A stretch of DNA of 64,000 nt from an uncultured Sutterella sp. (GCA_900544345.1 UQUR01000009.1:1-64000), one strand, 5' to 3'. Numbered from the stretch's first letter, positions 34,938 to 44,337 are shown. Notes: generated by a model not told the origin, from the sequence alone. Translations and numbers: made by a program.

Positions 34938-36043
34938 GATGTCCAACTGCCCCCTTCGACAGAGCCGATTGCTATCAATCTTCCATCTGTAGTCTTCAAC
35001 TTGATCGCTACATCCGAAGACTTTGCCTCGACGTTGAGGAAGGCATCAGCATGCATCAACTCCATTGTGGTTCTCATTCCACTGGAGTCCAACGCGTAAG
35101 TAACCTTTGAGATCAACAACGTTCGCTTAATTGATAAAAAATCATCTACAACTCTAACGAGTGAGTTAACCTTCCATAACGCCCCCGAGGACTGCCTCCA
35201 ACCATGTACTTCGTAAGTAAGCTTCTGAGATGATGCAATTGCCTGAGCCATAGTATTGTTGACGCGCTTTTGCAATTGAGAAGCCTGGGCATTTCCACTG
35301 TGCTTATAAACCTTCACTCTTTTTCTCACATTGCTATTTATCGCGCTCTTTGCCAACTGATTGTCTGACAATGGTCTTTCGCTATCAGGATTGGTTCCCT
35401 GCCCTAAACAAATGTATTTGCTATAGAGCGCATTTGAGGCCTGGTGCAGAGATCCGGCAACCACATTGACTCCATAAAAAACACTATCTCCCGCTGCTGC
35501 TTCAGATCCTGGACGGCAAAGTATTAACTGACCGAATTCGTTATCTGTCACCAAATAACTATTACTCTTTGCGAATTGAATTATCGCATCGCCAATCTTT
35601 TGATCCGGAGCCACATCCATTGAAACCTTATCCGTAATCCCTATCTGATCCAGCACTTCAATGTCATAGTTTGATGCAAGGTTGTTTAGTAGATGCAACG
35701 GTGTCAGATTCTTGTAACTTTTAGCCTTCCCATCCGGAATACAACACTCAACCAAATCAATTGCCTTACTGCTTCCTTCAACTGAAATGGAAACAGATGT
35801 TGCCGAATACTTAACATCAACCAACGTCACGTATCCAGTCAACACGATATCGCCATCTACCTTGACAACGACAGAATCCCCTAATCGAATCCCGATATCG
35901 GCTATTCCATCGGCAACGCGTCTTGTGGTCCCAACAGAAAAAGTACGAGCCAATTGCATCAGCCCAACCTCAATCTTTACGTCCAGCCAACCGGAATAAA
36001 TACGACCGTTAATCAACAACGAAACTCTATTTTTACTATTCAT
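34934..36043 (-). CDS. Baseplate hub, Mu P (gp44)/P2 gpD-like
   Basis: A 369-residue late-control D family protein (INGRIYSGWLDVKIEVGLMQLARTFSVG, then LTPLHLLNNLASNYDIEVLDQIG). It forms the hub that carries the spike. Directly upstream is a terminator hairpin that ends the moron before it. Confidence 0.9.
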   Translation of the reverse strand: MNSKNRVSLLINGRIYSGWLDVKIEVGLMQLARTFSVGTTRRVADGIADIGIRLGDSVVVKVDGDIVLTGYVTLVDVKYSATSVSISVEGSSKAIDLVECCIPDGKAKSYKNLTPLHLLNNLASNYDIEVLDQIGITDKVSMDVAPDQKIGDAIIQFAKSNSYLVTDNEFGQLILCRPGSEAAAGDSVFYGVNVVAGSLHQASNALYSKYICLGQGTNPDSERPLSDNQLAKSAINSNVRKRVKVYKHSGNAQASQLQKRVNNTMAQAIASSQKLTYEVHGWRQSSGALWKVNSLVRVVDDFLSIKRTLLISKVTYALDSSGMRTTMELMHADAFLNVEAKSSDVAIKLKTTDGRLIAIGSVEGGSWTS

Positions 36044-36052
36044 AGTAATAAA

Positions 36053-36075
36053 AAAGCGCCCAAAGGCGCTCTCGT
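36053..36075 (-). terminator. Terminator after the periplasmic moron
   Basis: AGCGCC and GGCGCT pair around a short loop (agcgcccaaaggcgct on the plus strand). A run of six T residues follows on the minus strand. It sits between the small exported protein gene and the hub gene. Confidence 0.75.
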
Positions 36076-36089
36076 GTTTTGTTGTAATG

Positions 36090-36386
36090 TTATTGTTTAA
36101 TCAGCTCATACCGATCAGTACCGCCGACTTCTTCAACAATGATCTTCCCAGAAGTTTCCTCAACGACCCTAAACGTCTTATCGCCTCGGACCATCCTCTC
36201 ACCTGCTTCAATAGCACTTAACAACTCAGGGGTGGGCGTTCGTAGCGGTTCATCTAGATCAACGATCTCCATATGAGTAAACCCCGTTTCATCCGTCCAC
36301 TCAACCGTCTTCCAGCCAGCAGCCATCGCAGAGGCTGACATCATTGAGAACAACCCAGCAAGAACTAATACCATGAGGCGTTTCAT
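36090..36386 (-). CDS. Small exported (periplasmic) protein, phage moron
   Basis: A 98-residue protein with a clean Sec signal peptide (MKRLMVLVLAGLFSMMSASAMA then AGW). The mature part of about 75 residues has two acidic beta-hairpin-like segments (FRVVEETSGKIIVEEVGG). I start at ATG 36386 behind GGAGATGAATGT. A TATACT box lies just upstream and a strong terminator follows, giving the promoter-gene-terminator layout of a moron expressed from the lysogen. Not recognised; superinfection exclusion or host-envelope modulation are possible roles. Confidence 0.75.
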   Translation of the reverse strand: MKRLMVLVLAGLFSMMSASAMAAGWKTVEWTDETGFTHMEIVDLDEPLRTPTPELLSAIEAGERMVRGDKTFRVVEETSGKIIVEEVGGTDRYELIKQ

Positions 36387-36476
36387 ACATTCATCTCCTG
36401 TGCTTTCAGTATAGTCCAATCATTGTGGATGAATGTAACGATGTTCAACTATTTCTGAAGCATCTCACGGTTCCCC

Positions 36477-37712
36477 TCATTCACTCAGCATCTTTAATTC
36501 TCTCACGGGAACAAATCCCGCGTGAGCAATATTGTTGCGCTCCACGATCTCGGCCTCTCGTTCCGAATCACCGTAGTAGTCATAGGCAAGAACCAATGCT
36601 GGCATCACCGTAGGAGGCGTAAAGGTCACCAAACGCGCCTCTTTTTCCGCTCGCTCAGTCATGTCCTGCCAAACCGCAGTACGCGATTGCTCAAGAGCAC
36701 TGTATAGATCGTCATCTATGACATTGAGCATCTCTTCATCAATGCTTTGAAGGACTTCGTCACGGACAGAGACAAGCTCTTCATAGGCCATCGTGCGAAG
36801 CGCTTCAGCTTCATTGATGCGGTCTTGCTTAGTACCAACCAGGGAACTTGCACCCACCACATTGGAGATCAACACCGCACGAATCAAAGATTCAATCTGC
36901 TTGGTCGCGTTTGAGATCGTCTCAGACGACGTATCAGAGACGCCCACCGTAGAGACCTCACGATTTAAGTCATCACTTTGGGTAAGCCGTGAGATCTGGC
37001 GTGAGACACGTCGCCAATTGTTCACACTTGAGACATAGCCACCGAGCCCCATTGCATTAGCAATCTTGTTACCCAAGACAGTCGCGTCACCGCTGACCAA
37101 TGTTAGACTATCCGAGATCACATCGCTGATTGCATCCGAGAGATCAAACACTTTGGCCAAGTCTTGAATACCATCAAGGCTGAGGTACTCAGCGAGGTTA
37201 CCGGAGACCGCTGATGTTACAAAATCCTGCACGCCGTCCAAGTTAAAGTTAGCGGCAAAGCTTGCTATCGCTGTGTTTTTCACAAGATCTGCCATCTGCC
37301 GACTTAAGTTCCCCGTATCAGTGTCCGACATCGGGAACTTGTACTCGCCGCTTTCGACAAACTCAAGCGTGATGCTCGCTGTACGAAGAGCAGTGGAGAA
37401 CTTCACCGAACTCGCAGCCTTTGCTGTGACTGTCATTTGGCCAAGCCATGGATGAATAAGAGTTCCTGAACCTGGCTCTTCAAGTGCCGCAATCAATCGG
37501 TTCATGCGGGCAATATAGTCCTGACCAACAACAAAGGCTGTAAATTTAATCGTGCGAGCAGAGCGCCCTAAGTCTTCGACAAACGGAATATCACGTTGCG
37601 GATACTCAAAAACTTGCACACGGCGACCAACCGTGACTTCTGCCGAAGTTGTTTCAAAAGCAATTCCTCTGAAGGAGCCCTCTCTAAGTTCTCGCTGCGC
37701 GTAAGTTGTCAT
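36477..37712 (-). CDS. DNA circularisation/tail protein N, Mu gp43-like
   Basis: A 411-residue Mu N-family protein with the DNA-circularisation N-terminal domain (LREGSFRGIAFETTSAEVTVGRRVQVFEYPQRDIPFVEDLGRSARTIKFTAFVVG). It acts in the baseplate between tape measure and hub. It lies two bases after the tape-measure gene. Confidence 0.9.
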   Translation of the reverse strand: MTTYAQRELREGSFRGIAFETTSAEVTVGRRVQVFEYPQRDIPFVEDLGRSARTIKFTAFVVGQDYIARMNRLIAALEEPGSGTLIHPWLGQMTVTAKAASSVKFSTALRTASITLEFVESGEYKFPMSDTDTGNLSRQMADLVKNTAIASFAANFNLDGVQDFVTSAVSGNLAEYLSLDGIQDLAKVFDLSDAISDVISDSLTLVSGDATVLGNKIANAMGLGGYVSSVNNWRRVSRQISRLTQSDDLNREVSTVGVSDTSSETISNATKQIESLIRAVLISNVVGASSLVGTKQDRINEAEALRTMAYEELVSVRDEVLQSIDEEMLNVIDDDLYSALEQSRTAVWQDMTERAEKEARLVTFTPPTVMPALVLAYDYYGDSEREAEIVERNNIAHAGFVPVRELKMLSE

Positions 37713-37714
37713 CT

Positions 37715-39169
37715 TTAATAATCCACAAACGAATACTGCCCGAGTTGCTCAACATTAAGCACCCCGTCGCTCGCCTCGGTTCCCTCCACAGTGACCCGAG
37801 AACCTTCATCACTAGCCACTCTGATATTGACCGTGCCTTCCATGCCACGACTGTTACTGATCAAAGGCGTACTTACCATGGGCGCCTCCTGAACGGTTTG
37901 GTTGTTTCTCACAAACACATCACCACGGGAACCCAAAAGCCAGTCGGGCATGAGATCCATCAACCCTTGAATCTTTTCATTGATCCAATCGTAGACACCG
38001 CTCACCAAAGTTTTTAGCTTTTCCCAGTAAGCGGTCACCGTATCCCAGTTAGTTACTAACAGTGTTGTAATCGCCCCAACCAATAGCCCCCAAGGGCCAA
38101 GCAACCCCCAAACTGCTTTGCCCAAAGCTGTCAGAGCTGGCAGTAAGCTCCAAAGATTGGTTGCAAGATTAATAATGTTTGAGAGAAGACTTGCACCCAA
38201 AACAGCACCTAGCGCCATAATGATGTACTTAAAGCCTCCGACTGCGTCTACCACCCTACCAATCGATTCGATAAAGTCAAAGAATCCGTCAATCAGCTTG
38301 CCAAAATCGACTTTTTCCACTGTGTCGATAAGCGCCTGCACAATCCTTTCAATACGTTGCGAGATAAGTTCCCGATTGGCAATAATGACTTGTTGTAGTT
38401 GCCCCACAAACCTGCTTAATGCCGGTGCGAGTTTCGCACCGATTGAAAACTGCACCGACTGAATGACGCTGTTGAAAATCTCCATCGTGTCACCAAAGGC
38501 CGCTGCCGCTTGGACGTCTTCTTTGCTGAAGACCAAGCCCATTTCCTTAGCCTTGGAAGCCATAGCATCCAATCCTGCCGCACCATCCTGAAGAACGGGA
38601 ACCAGTTGCGCAGCCACTTCTCCACCGAACGCCGCAGTCAAAATACGTAGACGATCGGCAGAGGACTCGTTGACCCTGACAGCTTCAGCCAACTGGCGCA
38701 TCACTTCGGCTGCATTTTTGATGTTTCCTTCTGCGTCTTTCCAATGGATTCCGAGGGTCTTGAAAAGCTGTACTAGATCCTCCCCCTTACCGGCCGCAGC
38801 CATCCCCATGCGTTGCGTCAAACGACTCAGAGCCTTATCCATTGTTTCGGCTTGCATACCGCCCATCTGGGCTGCAAAGCGCAGGCTCTGTAAGGCAGTC
38901 GACGCAACGCCCGCACGCTGAGCGGCATCGTCAATCGCGCCACCCAAGTCCATATAAGTGCGAACAGAGTCTTGTAAAGACAATAGACCCGCACCGCCCA
39001 AAAACGTCAGCGGAGCAGCAAGCTTACCCGCAAGCCCCACAGCTGCCTCAGAGACATTGGCAAAGACTCTGTCCACTGTGCGCAACTGTCTACGCACATG
39101 TGTCAGTGCAGGTGAGACCTGGTCAACACAAGACAAGATTGTCTTTAATGTGTACGTCTTTCCTGCCAT
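37715..39169 (-). CDS. Tail tape measure protein
   Basis: A 484-residue tape measure. It has an N-terminal helical part with alternating hydrophobics (AAQRAGVASTALQSLRFAAQMGGMQAETMDKALSRLTQRMGMAA) and a hydrophobic central segment (MALGAVLGASLLSNIINLATNLWSLLPALTAL). The C-terminal stretch is tryptophan-rich. It is short for a myovirus, so the tail should be short. Its start overlaps the frameshifted chaperone extension. Confidence 0.88.
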   Translation of the reverse strand: MAGKTYTLKTILSCVDQVSPALTHVRRQLRTVDRVFANVSEAAVGLAGKLAAPLTFLGGAGLLSLQDSVRTYMDLGGAIDDAAQRAGVASTALQSLRFAAQMGGMQAETMDKALSRLTQRMGMAAAGKGEDLVQLFKTLGIHWKDAEGNIKNAAEVMRQLAEAVRVNESSADRLRILTAAFGGEVAAQLVPVLQDGAAGLDAMASKAKEMGLVFSKEDVQAAAAFGDTMEIFNSVIQSVQFSIGAKLAPALSRFVGQLQQVIIANRELISQRIERIVQALIDTVEKVDFGKLIDGFFDFIESIGRVVDAVGGFKYIIMALGAVLGASLLSNIINLATNLWSLLPALTALGKAVWGLLGPWGLLVGAITTLLVTNWDTVTAYWEKLKTLVSGVYDWINEKIQGLMDLMPDWLLGSRGDVFVRNNQTVQEAPMVSTPLISNSRGMEGTVNIRVASDEGSRVTVEGTEASDGVLNVEQLGQYSFVDY

Positions 39170-39327
39170 TGTTTTTCCTCCAATTCCTTGATCCGCAGGG
39201 CCTGATCAAGCAGTTCGCAGAAGTCTGATAAAGGCAGCGCCTCTACCTCGAAAGGATTCAGGCGCCACCACCTTGCCACTTCAAAGAGCCGATCGCGCAT
39301 CTGCGCTACATCAGCCCATCCACATCG
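39145..39327 (-). CDS. Tail assembly chaperone, frameshift extension (GT-like)
   Basis: In the -1 frame after the slippery site, an open stretch continues without a stop through MRDRLFEVARWWRLNPFEVE, then ALPLSDFCELLDQAL, ending RRTH at TAA 39145. It has the tryptophan-rich helical look of gpT/E' extensions. It overlaps the start of the tape-measure gene by 25 bases. It would be made only as a fusion to the preceding chaperone (89 residues up to the slip, then about 60 more). An independent ATG at 39300 lacks a good ribosome site. Confidence 0.75.
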   Translation of the reverse strand, partial: RCGWADVAQMRDRLFEVARWWRLNPFEVEALPLSDFCELLDQALRIKELEEKQWQERRTH

Positions 39328-39575
39328 CCGAAAAAACCGACAAGAATCGGTACCATCTGCAAAATATCCTTTGCACTCAACTTATCGACTACAGACGGCG
39401 GAACAGCTGCCAATGTTGAGATATATTGACAAATCACGTCCATCCGCAAATCACCTTTAAAAGTAAAAGGAAGACCGAGTGTTTTGACATCCTTACCTGT
39501 GGGCTCACGCAATTCAAGCGTCTCATAAACGATTTCGCCTTGCTCCACAGGTTGCTTTAACTTGTATGTATTCAT
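39306..39575 (-). CDS. Tail assembly chaperone (Mu gp41/P2 E-like)
   Basis: An 89-residue chaperone (LREPTGKDVKTLGLPFTFKGD, CQYISTLAAVPPSVVDKLSAKDILQMVPILVGFFG) that ends a few codons beyond a slippery sequence. I start at ATG 39575, which overlaps the tail-tube stop as ATGA, rather than the TTG upstream. Most ribosomes should make this short form and a minority the fused long form that binds the tape measure. Confidence 0.85.
   Translation of the reverse strand: MNTYKLKQPVEQGEIVYETLELREPTGKDVKTLGLPFTFKGDLRMDVICQYISTLAAVPPSVVDKLSAKDILQMVPILVGFFGDVDGLM
39330..39336 (-). promoter_or_regulatory. Programmed -1 frameshift site T TTT TTC
   Basis: On the minus strand GGT TTT TTC GGC contains the canonical X-XXY-YYZ heptamer TTTTTTC in the correct phase for the chaperone frame. 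Slipping back one base opens the downstream frame, which has no stop for about 60 codons. This is the conserved G/GT-type control in tail-assembly modules. Confidence 0.8.
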
Positions 39576-39928
39576 GACCAATTCCCCTTCACACCGGTAA
39601 AGGTCAAAGAAACCGTGCCATCACTCGGACTGTACTGAGCCTCACCCGAAACAAAGGCTTCCGACAAAGTAAAGACCATACCGTTGGCCAATTCAGCCGT
39701 GACGGTCATATCGGTTGTTTGCATCAAAGTGTCAATCGGGAAATCGCTTCCAACATTAAAGGTTCCACTGATAGTCGGTGCAACCGGGGTTTCGGAAAAC
39801 CCAGCAACACCAGTTGATCCCATCACTGCCTCACGAGTGACGGTATTCATGGTGCAAGTCAAAGAGCCGTTCAAAGACAACTGCTCTCCGTTGACTTTGA
39901 TGTAGCAAACACCACTAATTCGAGCCAT
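39572..39928 (-). CDS. Tail tube protein (Mu gpM-like)
   Basis: A 118-residue tail-tube protein of the Mu M family: YIKVNGEQLSLNGSLTCTMN, then EAVMGSTGVAGFSETPVAP and TVSLTFTGVKGNWS. Stacked hexamers form the inner tube. It follows the sheath by 12 bases. Confidence 0.92.
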   Translation of the reverse strand: MARISGVCYIKVNGEQLSLNGSLTCTMNTVTREAVMGSTGVAGFSETPVAPTISGTFNVGSDFPIDTLMQTTDMTVTAELANGMVFTLSEAFVSGEAQYSPSDGTVSLTFTGVKGNWS

Positions 39929-39940
39929 TGTATTTCTCCT

Positions 39941-41431
39941 TTAATAATTGAGTCGGAACTGAGCCAAGACCGCAAAGATTCTCAAACCGTTCACCAAATC
40001 AGGCGGTAAGAGCACGTTCAATCGTGAGACATCGTTTGTGTCACGCTCAACGATCAGGTTCTTTGCAAAGAGATCGGCGTTTTCAACAATCCCGAGCGTC
40101 TCAAGCTTCTGGTACTGAGCAATCAACTCGCCACGAATAACCGAAGGCGTTACGATCGCCTGCCCCGGGCCGTAACGCGTGCCATCGCTTGCTAACTTGT
40201 GGCGCGGGTACTTGGTCGTGATGATGCTCTTTAAGTCACGCAAGATATAAGCCAAGGTATGGAGGGTTTCACTATCGAGATAGCTAGTGTCTTCATCGTC
40301 TAAGGCATTGCGCTGGTAAGTCGTAATTGCACGTTCGATGCGCACATAACCACCGCCGACATATGTAGTAGCAATACCATTCGTTAAAAGTGTTTGCTTT
40401 TCATTCAATGTAAAGCGTTCACCTTCAGGAGCAGCAGTAATGCCAATTAACTCAAGCGTCTGCAATGGACGGGCTGGGTCATTGGCAATGGCCGTAGCAC
40501 ACTGTGCAGCAAAAGCACTCAAGACTTCACAAGTGAGGTTCGGCACCGTGGTCTCAACACCCAAGACCGTTGCATGCTGATCATTTCGTGCCGAACCAAA
40601 GGATTGAAGGTCGGAGACATCACCTCGCATGGCAGTGTAGACGTGACCATAAAGCTGCATCATGGGAGACCAACGACCTGTCTTATCGTTCATCGCTTCT
40701 TTAAAGACATCCAAAGAAGCCGTGTCGCAGTAGGGCATCACAATGAAGTCATACTCTTCATTGCCCATCGCTTTAATTACCTCAGCTAACTCTGGTGTGC
40801 CTGATCCACCACTCATAGCTGAGATCTCAACTTGAATGCCTTCAGGCAAAACTTCACCTGAAGCGTAACCGTTAATGTTCACAGCCACGCGAATATCATT
40901 TCCGATCAAACCACCGTTCTTGGCTTCAAGTGTCACGATGCCCGTCTCTTCTGACGTGTTAGCCGTGACCGGCAAGTCAAGCTTAGCGTTGATAGCAGCA
41001 TTCAAAGCCTTGGCCACGTTGGTAGCCGTATCATCAATAGCTACATTGACAGTAACTCGATCGCCGCCAATATAAAGAAAGACAGAACCAGCAGCCGTTG
41101 CAGTACCGGTCACCGTCACTGTGCAGGAAGCCTTTTGTGCAGCATCTGCATCACTCACAGGAATTGCCCAGACTTCACCGTAAGTATCGTTCTTACGGTA
41201 GGCTGAGTTCATTCGAGCCAAGACAGAGCCTCGACCGAAAAGCTCCTTGCCTTGACTGTCTCCCGAGACCAAGACGGGCTTACCGGTTTGAGCCACACCG
41301 CTTGTGAGCATTTGCCCGATCAAAAGCGTTTTGAGATTGTTGCTGCCGGAGTTTGCCATAGAAGCATCAACTTCGGCATAAAAAAGCGGCACTCGAATGC
41401 CGCTCGGAATTTGGGAAAAGGAAATTGCCAT
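39941..41431 (-). CDS. Contractile tail sheath protein (Mu gpL-like)
   Basis: A 496-residue sheath subunit (FSQIPSGIRVPLFYAEVDASMANSG at the N-terminus, conserved C-terminal handshake region with ITTKYPRHKLASDG and VERDTNDVSRLNVLLPPDLVNGLRI). It shows that the phage is a myovirus. Confidence 0.93.
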   Translation of the reverse strand: MAISFSQIPSGIRVPLFYAEVDASMANSGSNNLKTLLIGQMLTSGVAQTGKPVLVSGDSQGKELFGRGSVLARMNSAYRKNDTYGEVWAIPVSDADAAQKASCTVTVTGTATAAGSVFLYIGGDRVTVNVAIDDTATNVAKALNAAINAKLDLPVTANTSEETGIVTLEAKNGGLIGNDIRVAVNINGYASGEVLPEGIQVEISAMSGGSGTPELAEVIKAMGNEEYDFIVMPYCDTASLDVFKEAMNDKTGRWSPMMQLYGHVYTAMRGDVSDLQSFGSARNDQHATVLGVETTVPNLTCEVLSAFAAQCATAIANDPARPLQTLELIGITAAPEGERFTLNEKQTLLTNGIATTYVGGGYVRIERAITTYQRNALDDEDTSYLDSETLHTLAYILRDLKSIITTKYPRHKLASDGTRYGPGQAIVTPSVIRGELIAQYQKLETLGIVENADLFAKNLIVERDTNDVSRLNVLLPPDLVNGLRIFAVLAQFRLNY

Positions 41432-41980
41432 TTAATTTTCTCCTAGTTTGATGTCTGTCTGCGCCTCGATCAGACCATCTGGGAACATTAGATCAACGTC
41501 CACATGAACCATTTCCAAGTTTGGAAGCTCTCCAAGATCCACGCCGTGACGCGTTTCGTTATCGACAATGTCGTAAAGAATTGAGAACTCAAGCTGAACG
41601 CAAAGCCGTGCTTTGTTCAAACTAAGGATGCTGGCTCCGGCATAAGAAATCGGATCGGCATTGTCGACCGGCTCCCACCCGCAGATTGCCTTCATAACTT
41701 CGAGCTTGAGTTCTTCAACTCGGTCATAAGCGATAAGCCCTCGTTCATCTGTTTCTGTCGAGACATACACGATGACAGAGAAGTTTTGCTCCACTGTTTG
41801 TCGGTAATCCGTTTGATTAATCGGAGACTCTGCTGTCTCACCCAAGGGCACCACAAAAGCGCAGGGCATGTTCATCACAGTACTGTCATCGATTTTTGAA
41901 AACTCGGCAGCTCCTGCCACACGGTTTTCAAAGCTCGGACACTTCAGTCGCAGAGCATTAATGATTGGCCCTAATTTCAT
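41432..41980 (-). CDS. Tail terminator-like protein (Gp37-like)
   Basis: A 182-residue protein of the Mu gp37/tail-terminator type (VEQNFSVIVYVSTETDERGLIAYDRVEELKLEVMKAICGWEP). It overlaps both neighbours by a few bases and lies between neck and sheath genes, where the tail terminator should be. Confidence 0.75.
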   Translation of the reverse strand: MKLGPIINALRLKCPSFENRVAGAAEFSKIDDSTVMNMPCAFVVPLGETAESPINQTDYRQTVEQNFSVIVYVSTETDERGLIAYDRVEELKLEVMKAICGWEPVDNADPISYAGASILSLNKARLCVQLEFSILYDIVDNETRHGVDLGELPNLEMVHVDVDLMFPDGLIEAQTDIKLGEN

Positions 41981-42465
41981 TTAGTGATCACTCCAGGCTT
42001 AATTGCTTCATCAAGTACCTTTCTCATAACAGCCCCGTATTTAGCTTCACCGTAGTCTTCTGTCGCCTGCACAATCCAGTTGTTGCGAGGTGCTGCGACC
42101 TTTGTGCCAATACGTTTCCTGCCATGTTGTTTCTTGCCGTCTACCCCCAATCTTTTATCTGCACCAGGTCTTCTATGACCGTAATAAACGAATGCCGGAT
42201 AAAACTCCGGCATTTTCTTTGGATCGTTAAACAGGGCTACAGAAAATCCCGAGCGAGATACGCGATAGCGGATGTTGCGTCTGAGAAACCCTGTAACCCT
42301 GCCTGGGTTCTCCCCTGGCTTAGAGAGTCCTTTCCTCGAAACGAGAAGGCGAGCTCTCTTTTGTAACTCGCGTCCAACTTCTCGGTGAGCATTTTTTAGA
42401 GCTCGTTTGTCAAAATCAGGAAAGGTCAGCGGCTTATCAAACGCAACACTAAATCGCATGGCCAT
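41977..42465 (-). CDS. HK97 gp10-like neck/tail completion protein
   Basis: A 162-residue basic protein with the gp10-type pattern (LKNAHREVGRELQKRARLLVSRKG, FYPAFVYYGHRRPG). It joins the head connector to the tail. It overlaps the head-closure gene by 17 bases. Confidence 0.8.
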   Translation of the reverse strand: MAMRFSVAFDKPLTFPDFDKRALKNAHREVGRELQKRARLLVSRKGLSKPGENPGRVTGFLRRNIRYRVSRSGFSVALFNDPKKMPEFYPAFVYYGHRRPGADKRLGVDGKKQHGRKRIGTKVAAPRNNWIVQATEDYGEAKYGAVMRKVLDEAIKPGVITK

Positions 42466-42814
42466 GGCCTAACTCCTCGCACTCAAGCATCGTGAACAAA
42501 TGAGCATCATTGACATCGGTAACGCGTCTGACTCGATAACGAATCTCTTCGCACTCAATCTCAACGATTTTGGCCAAATCCACCGGACGAGTCAGAGACT
42601 TCACCCAACGAACATAAAAACGATGAGTAACCGTCTCCTCGAGGTTAACCGACTGCCAATAGTTTTGACCACCGACAACTTCCCGTTTAGCCCACACGGT
42701 AGCGATCTCTTCATGAACATCCTCCAAAGCACTCTCACCGATAGGCTTTTGGGTAACCGACAAGAGCCTAATACGACGATTTAACTCACCCGACAATGGC
42801 AGCTTCATCCTCAT
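42449..42814 (-). CDS. Head closure/head-tail adaptor protein
   Basis: A 121-residue adaptor of the SPP1 gp16/HK97 type (LNRRIRLLSVTQ, VWAKREVVGGQNYWQSVNLEETVTHRFYVRW). It closes the filled capsid. It overlaps the connector gene. Confidence 0.85.
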   Translation of the reverse strand: MRMKLPLSGELNRRIRLLSVTQKPIGESALEDVHEEIATVWAKREVVGGQNYWQSVNLEETVTHRFYVRWVKSLTRPVDLAKIVEIECEEIRYRVRRVTDVNDAHLFTMLECEELGHGHAI

Positions 42815-43127
42815 CTCCCCAGAGAATGTATTGATCTAGTAGCGCCTGACGCATCACACGATCTCTCAACTCCACATCCGTAGCCGATCGGTTTTCATAT
42901 ATGAAGGTAACGATGATGCACGCAGCAATCTTGATGCTCTGGGGCACTTTCTCAGGCGAAGTTGCCACGGCAGTGCTGTCATCTTCTGCAATGATCGGAC
43001 GGCGGATGCGTGTTTCGATAAGCTCAGTAGCGGTAGCCCCGAATGCCTCTAAAAGATCATCCTCGTCAGAATGATCAATACGCACATAGCGCTTAATCTC
43101 TTCAAGCGATATACAGGAAATGGTCAT
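42786..43127 (-). CDS. Head-tail connector (HK97 gp6-like)
   Basis: A 113-residue connector with ISLEEIKRYVRIDHSDEDDLLEAFGATATELIETRIRRPI, the classic gp6-like opening. I start at ATG 43127, behind GGGG; the frame extends upstream into the capsid gene (to 43217), but those residues are unlike the family. Confidence 0.88.
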   Translation of the reverse strand: MTISCISLEEIKRYVRIDHSDEDDLLEAFGATATELIETRIRRPIIAEDDSTAVATSPEKVPQSIKIAACIIVTFIYENRSATDVELRDRVMRQALLDQYILWGDEDEAAIVG

Positions 43128-43168
43128 ATTGATTACCCCGAGAGTGACCTCCCGGGGGCGTTTCAGAT

Positions 43169-44323
43169 TTATCCAGCGGCTTTTGCGCCGATTTCCAACT
43201 TGCCACCAACAAAGCAATTCACACTTTCAACAGTGAAAGCCTTGCGACATTCAGCGCGGATTGTGATCAAATTCTTAATCACGTTATCACCGTCCTGCTC
43301 AAACATTTCAAGAGTCGTGCCTTGACGGTTGTAGATCGTGGCACCCATGACCGTATCTGCGACCATGAATTGACCTTCAGTCACTTCAGAGGATTCGCAA
43401 ACATTCAAGCCCCACGGGCGTACCGATGCATTGTCTTGCAAAGGCGAACCCATAAGGTATTGACCATTGGAATCCTTCATGCCGCGAATCGTGTCAAAGT
43501 CAACCGGATTGATGAACAACGTGTTGGCTCGGTAGCCAACAGAGTTAATCTTCGTGGCACAACGGCGAATCAAATCCAACACTGTGTCCGTTGCTGGCAA
43601 AGTGTCATAGGTGAAGCCATGAACCACATAGTTACCTTCCTTAAAAATGCCAGACAAGTTTTGACCCGTACCGTCACCGTTAAGCAATTGCTTTTCAATG
43701 CGACGTTCAAGGAAGTACGACATGCGGTTGTTAATGTAAGCAGCCAAAGCCGGAGCATCCTCTGCCAATTGTTTAGTAATACGGATGAAGTGAGCAATGG
43801 TGCGTACCGGAGCATCGGCTTGTTCGAATTCTGCCTTTGACTCAGGCTTTTGAGCGCCTTCGGCAGTTTCTGCAGCGGCATTTTGAAATGCCTTTTCTTT
43901 CAACCAAGAAATGGAATTGCTGACTGTCGGCACCGGGATACCGAATGCAGCTTGAACAGAATTCGGCAATTGAGGCTCTGCTTGAATGCCTCGGTAATCC
44001 GGTTGAACACTTCCGGCAGGAGTGCTGACAGGAGATTCAGCAGCCAAATAGACCTTACGGTTAAGACCTTTGCAGAAATCGACATAACCTTGGCTAGAAA
44101 CCAAGCGATCACCAAGACCTTGTTGCTTCATTTCTCCGCCTTTAGCAGTGGAAGCCTGTTGCAGATCAAGCATCTTTCGAGCCAGTTTAAGCTGCTCAGC
44201 GCCAATTTTGTCCACTTCAGCCTTGAGCTCTTCAGATTTAATTTGTTTATTTTCGATGGCAGAAAGTTTCTTTTCAATCTCACCGGCCATCTTTGTCAAA
44301 TTTTCCAATTGTTCGGGATTCAT
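43169..44323 (-). CDS. Major capsid protein, HK97 fold
   Basis: A 384-residue capsid protein. It has an N-terminal coiled-coil delta/scaffold domain (residues 1-~70, rich in lysine and glutamate) removed by the protease, then the HK97 core (VRTIAHFIRITKQLAEDAPALAAYINNRMSYFLERRIEKQLLNGDGTGQNLSGI). It follows the prohead protease, as usual. Confidence 0.95.
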   Translation of the reverse strand: MNPEQLENLTKMAGEIEKKLSAIENKQIKSEELKAEVDKIGAEQLKLARKMLDLQQASTAKGGEMKQQGLGDRLVSSQGYVDFCKGLNRKVYLAAESPVSTPAGSVQPDYRGIQAEPQLPNSVQAAFGIPVPTVSNSISWLKEKAFQNAAAETAEGAQKPESKAEFEQADAPVRTIAHFIRITKQLAEDAPALAAYINNRMSYFLERRIEKQLLNGDGTGQNLSGIFKEGNYVVHGFTYDTLPATDTVLDLIRRCATKINSVGYRANTLFINPVDFDTIRGMKDSNGQYLMGSPLQDNASVRPWGLNVCESSEVTEGQFMVADTVMGATIYNRQGTTLEMFEQDGDNVIKNLITIRAECRKAFTVESVNCFVGGKLEIGAKAAG

Positions 44324-44337
44324 GATTGTTTCCTCAG

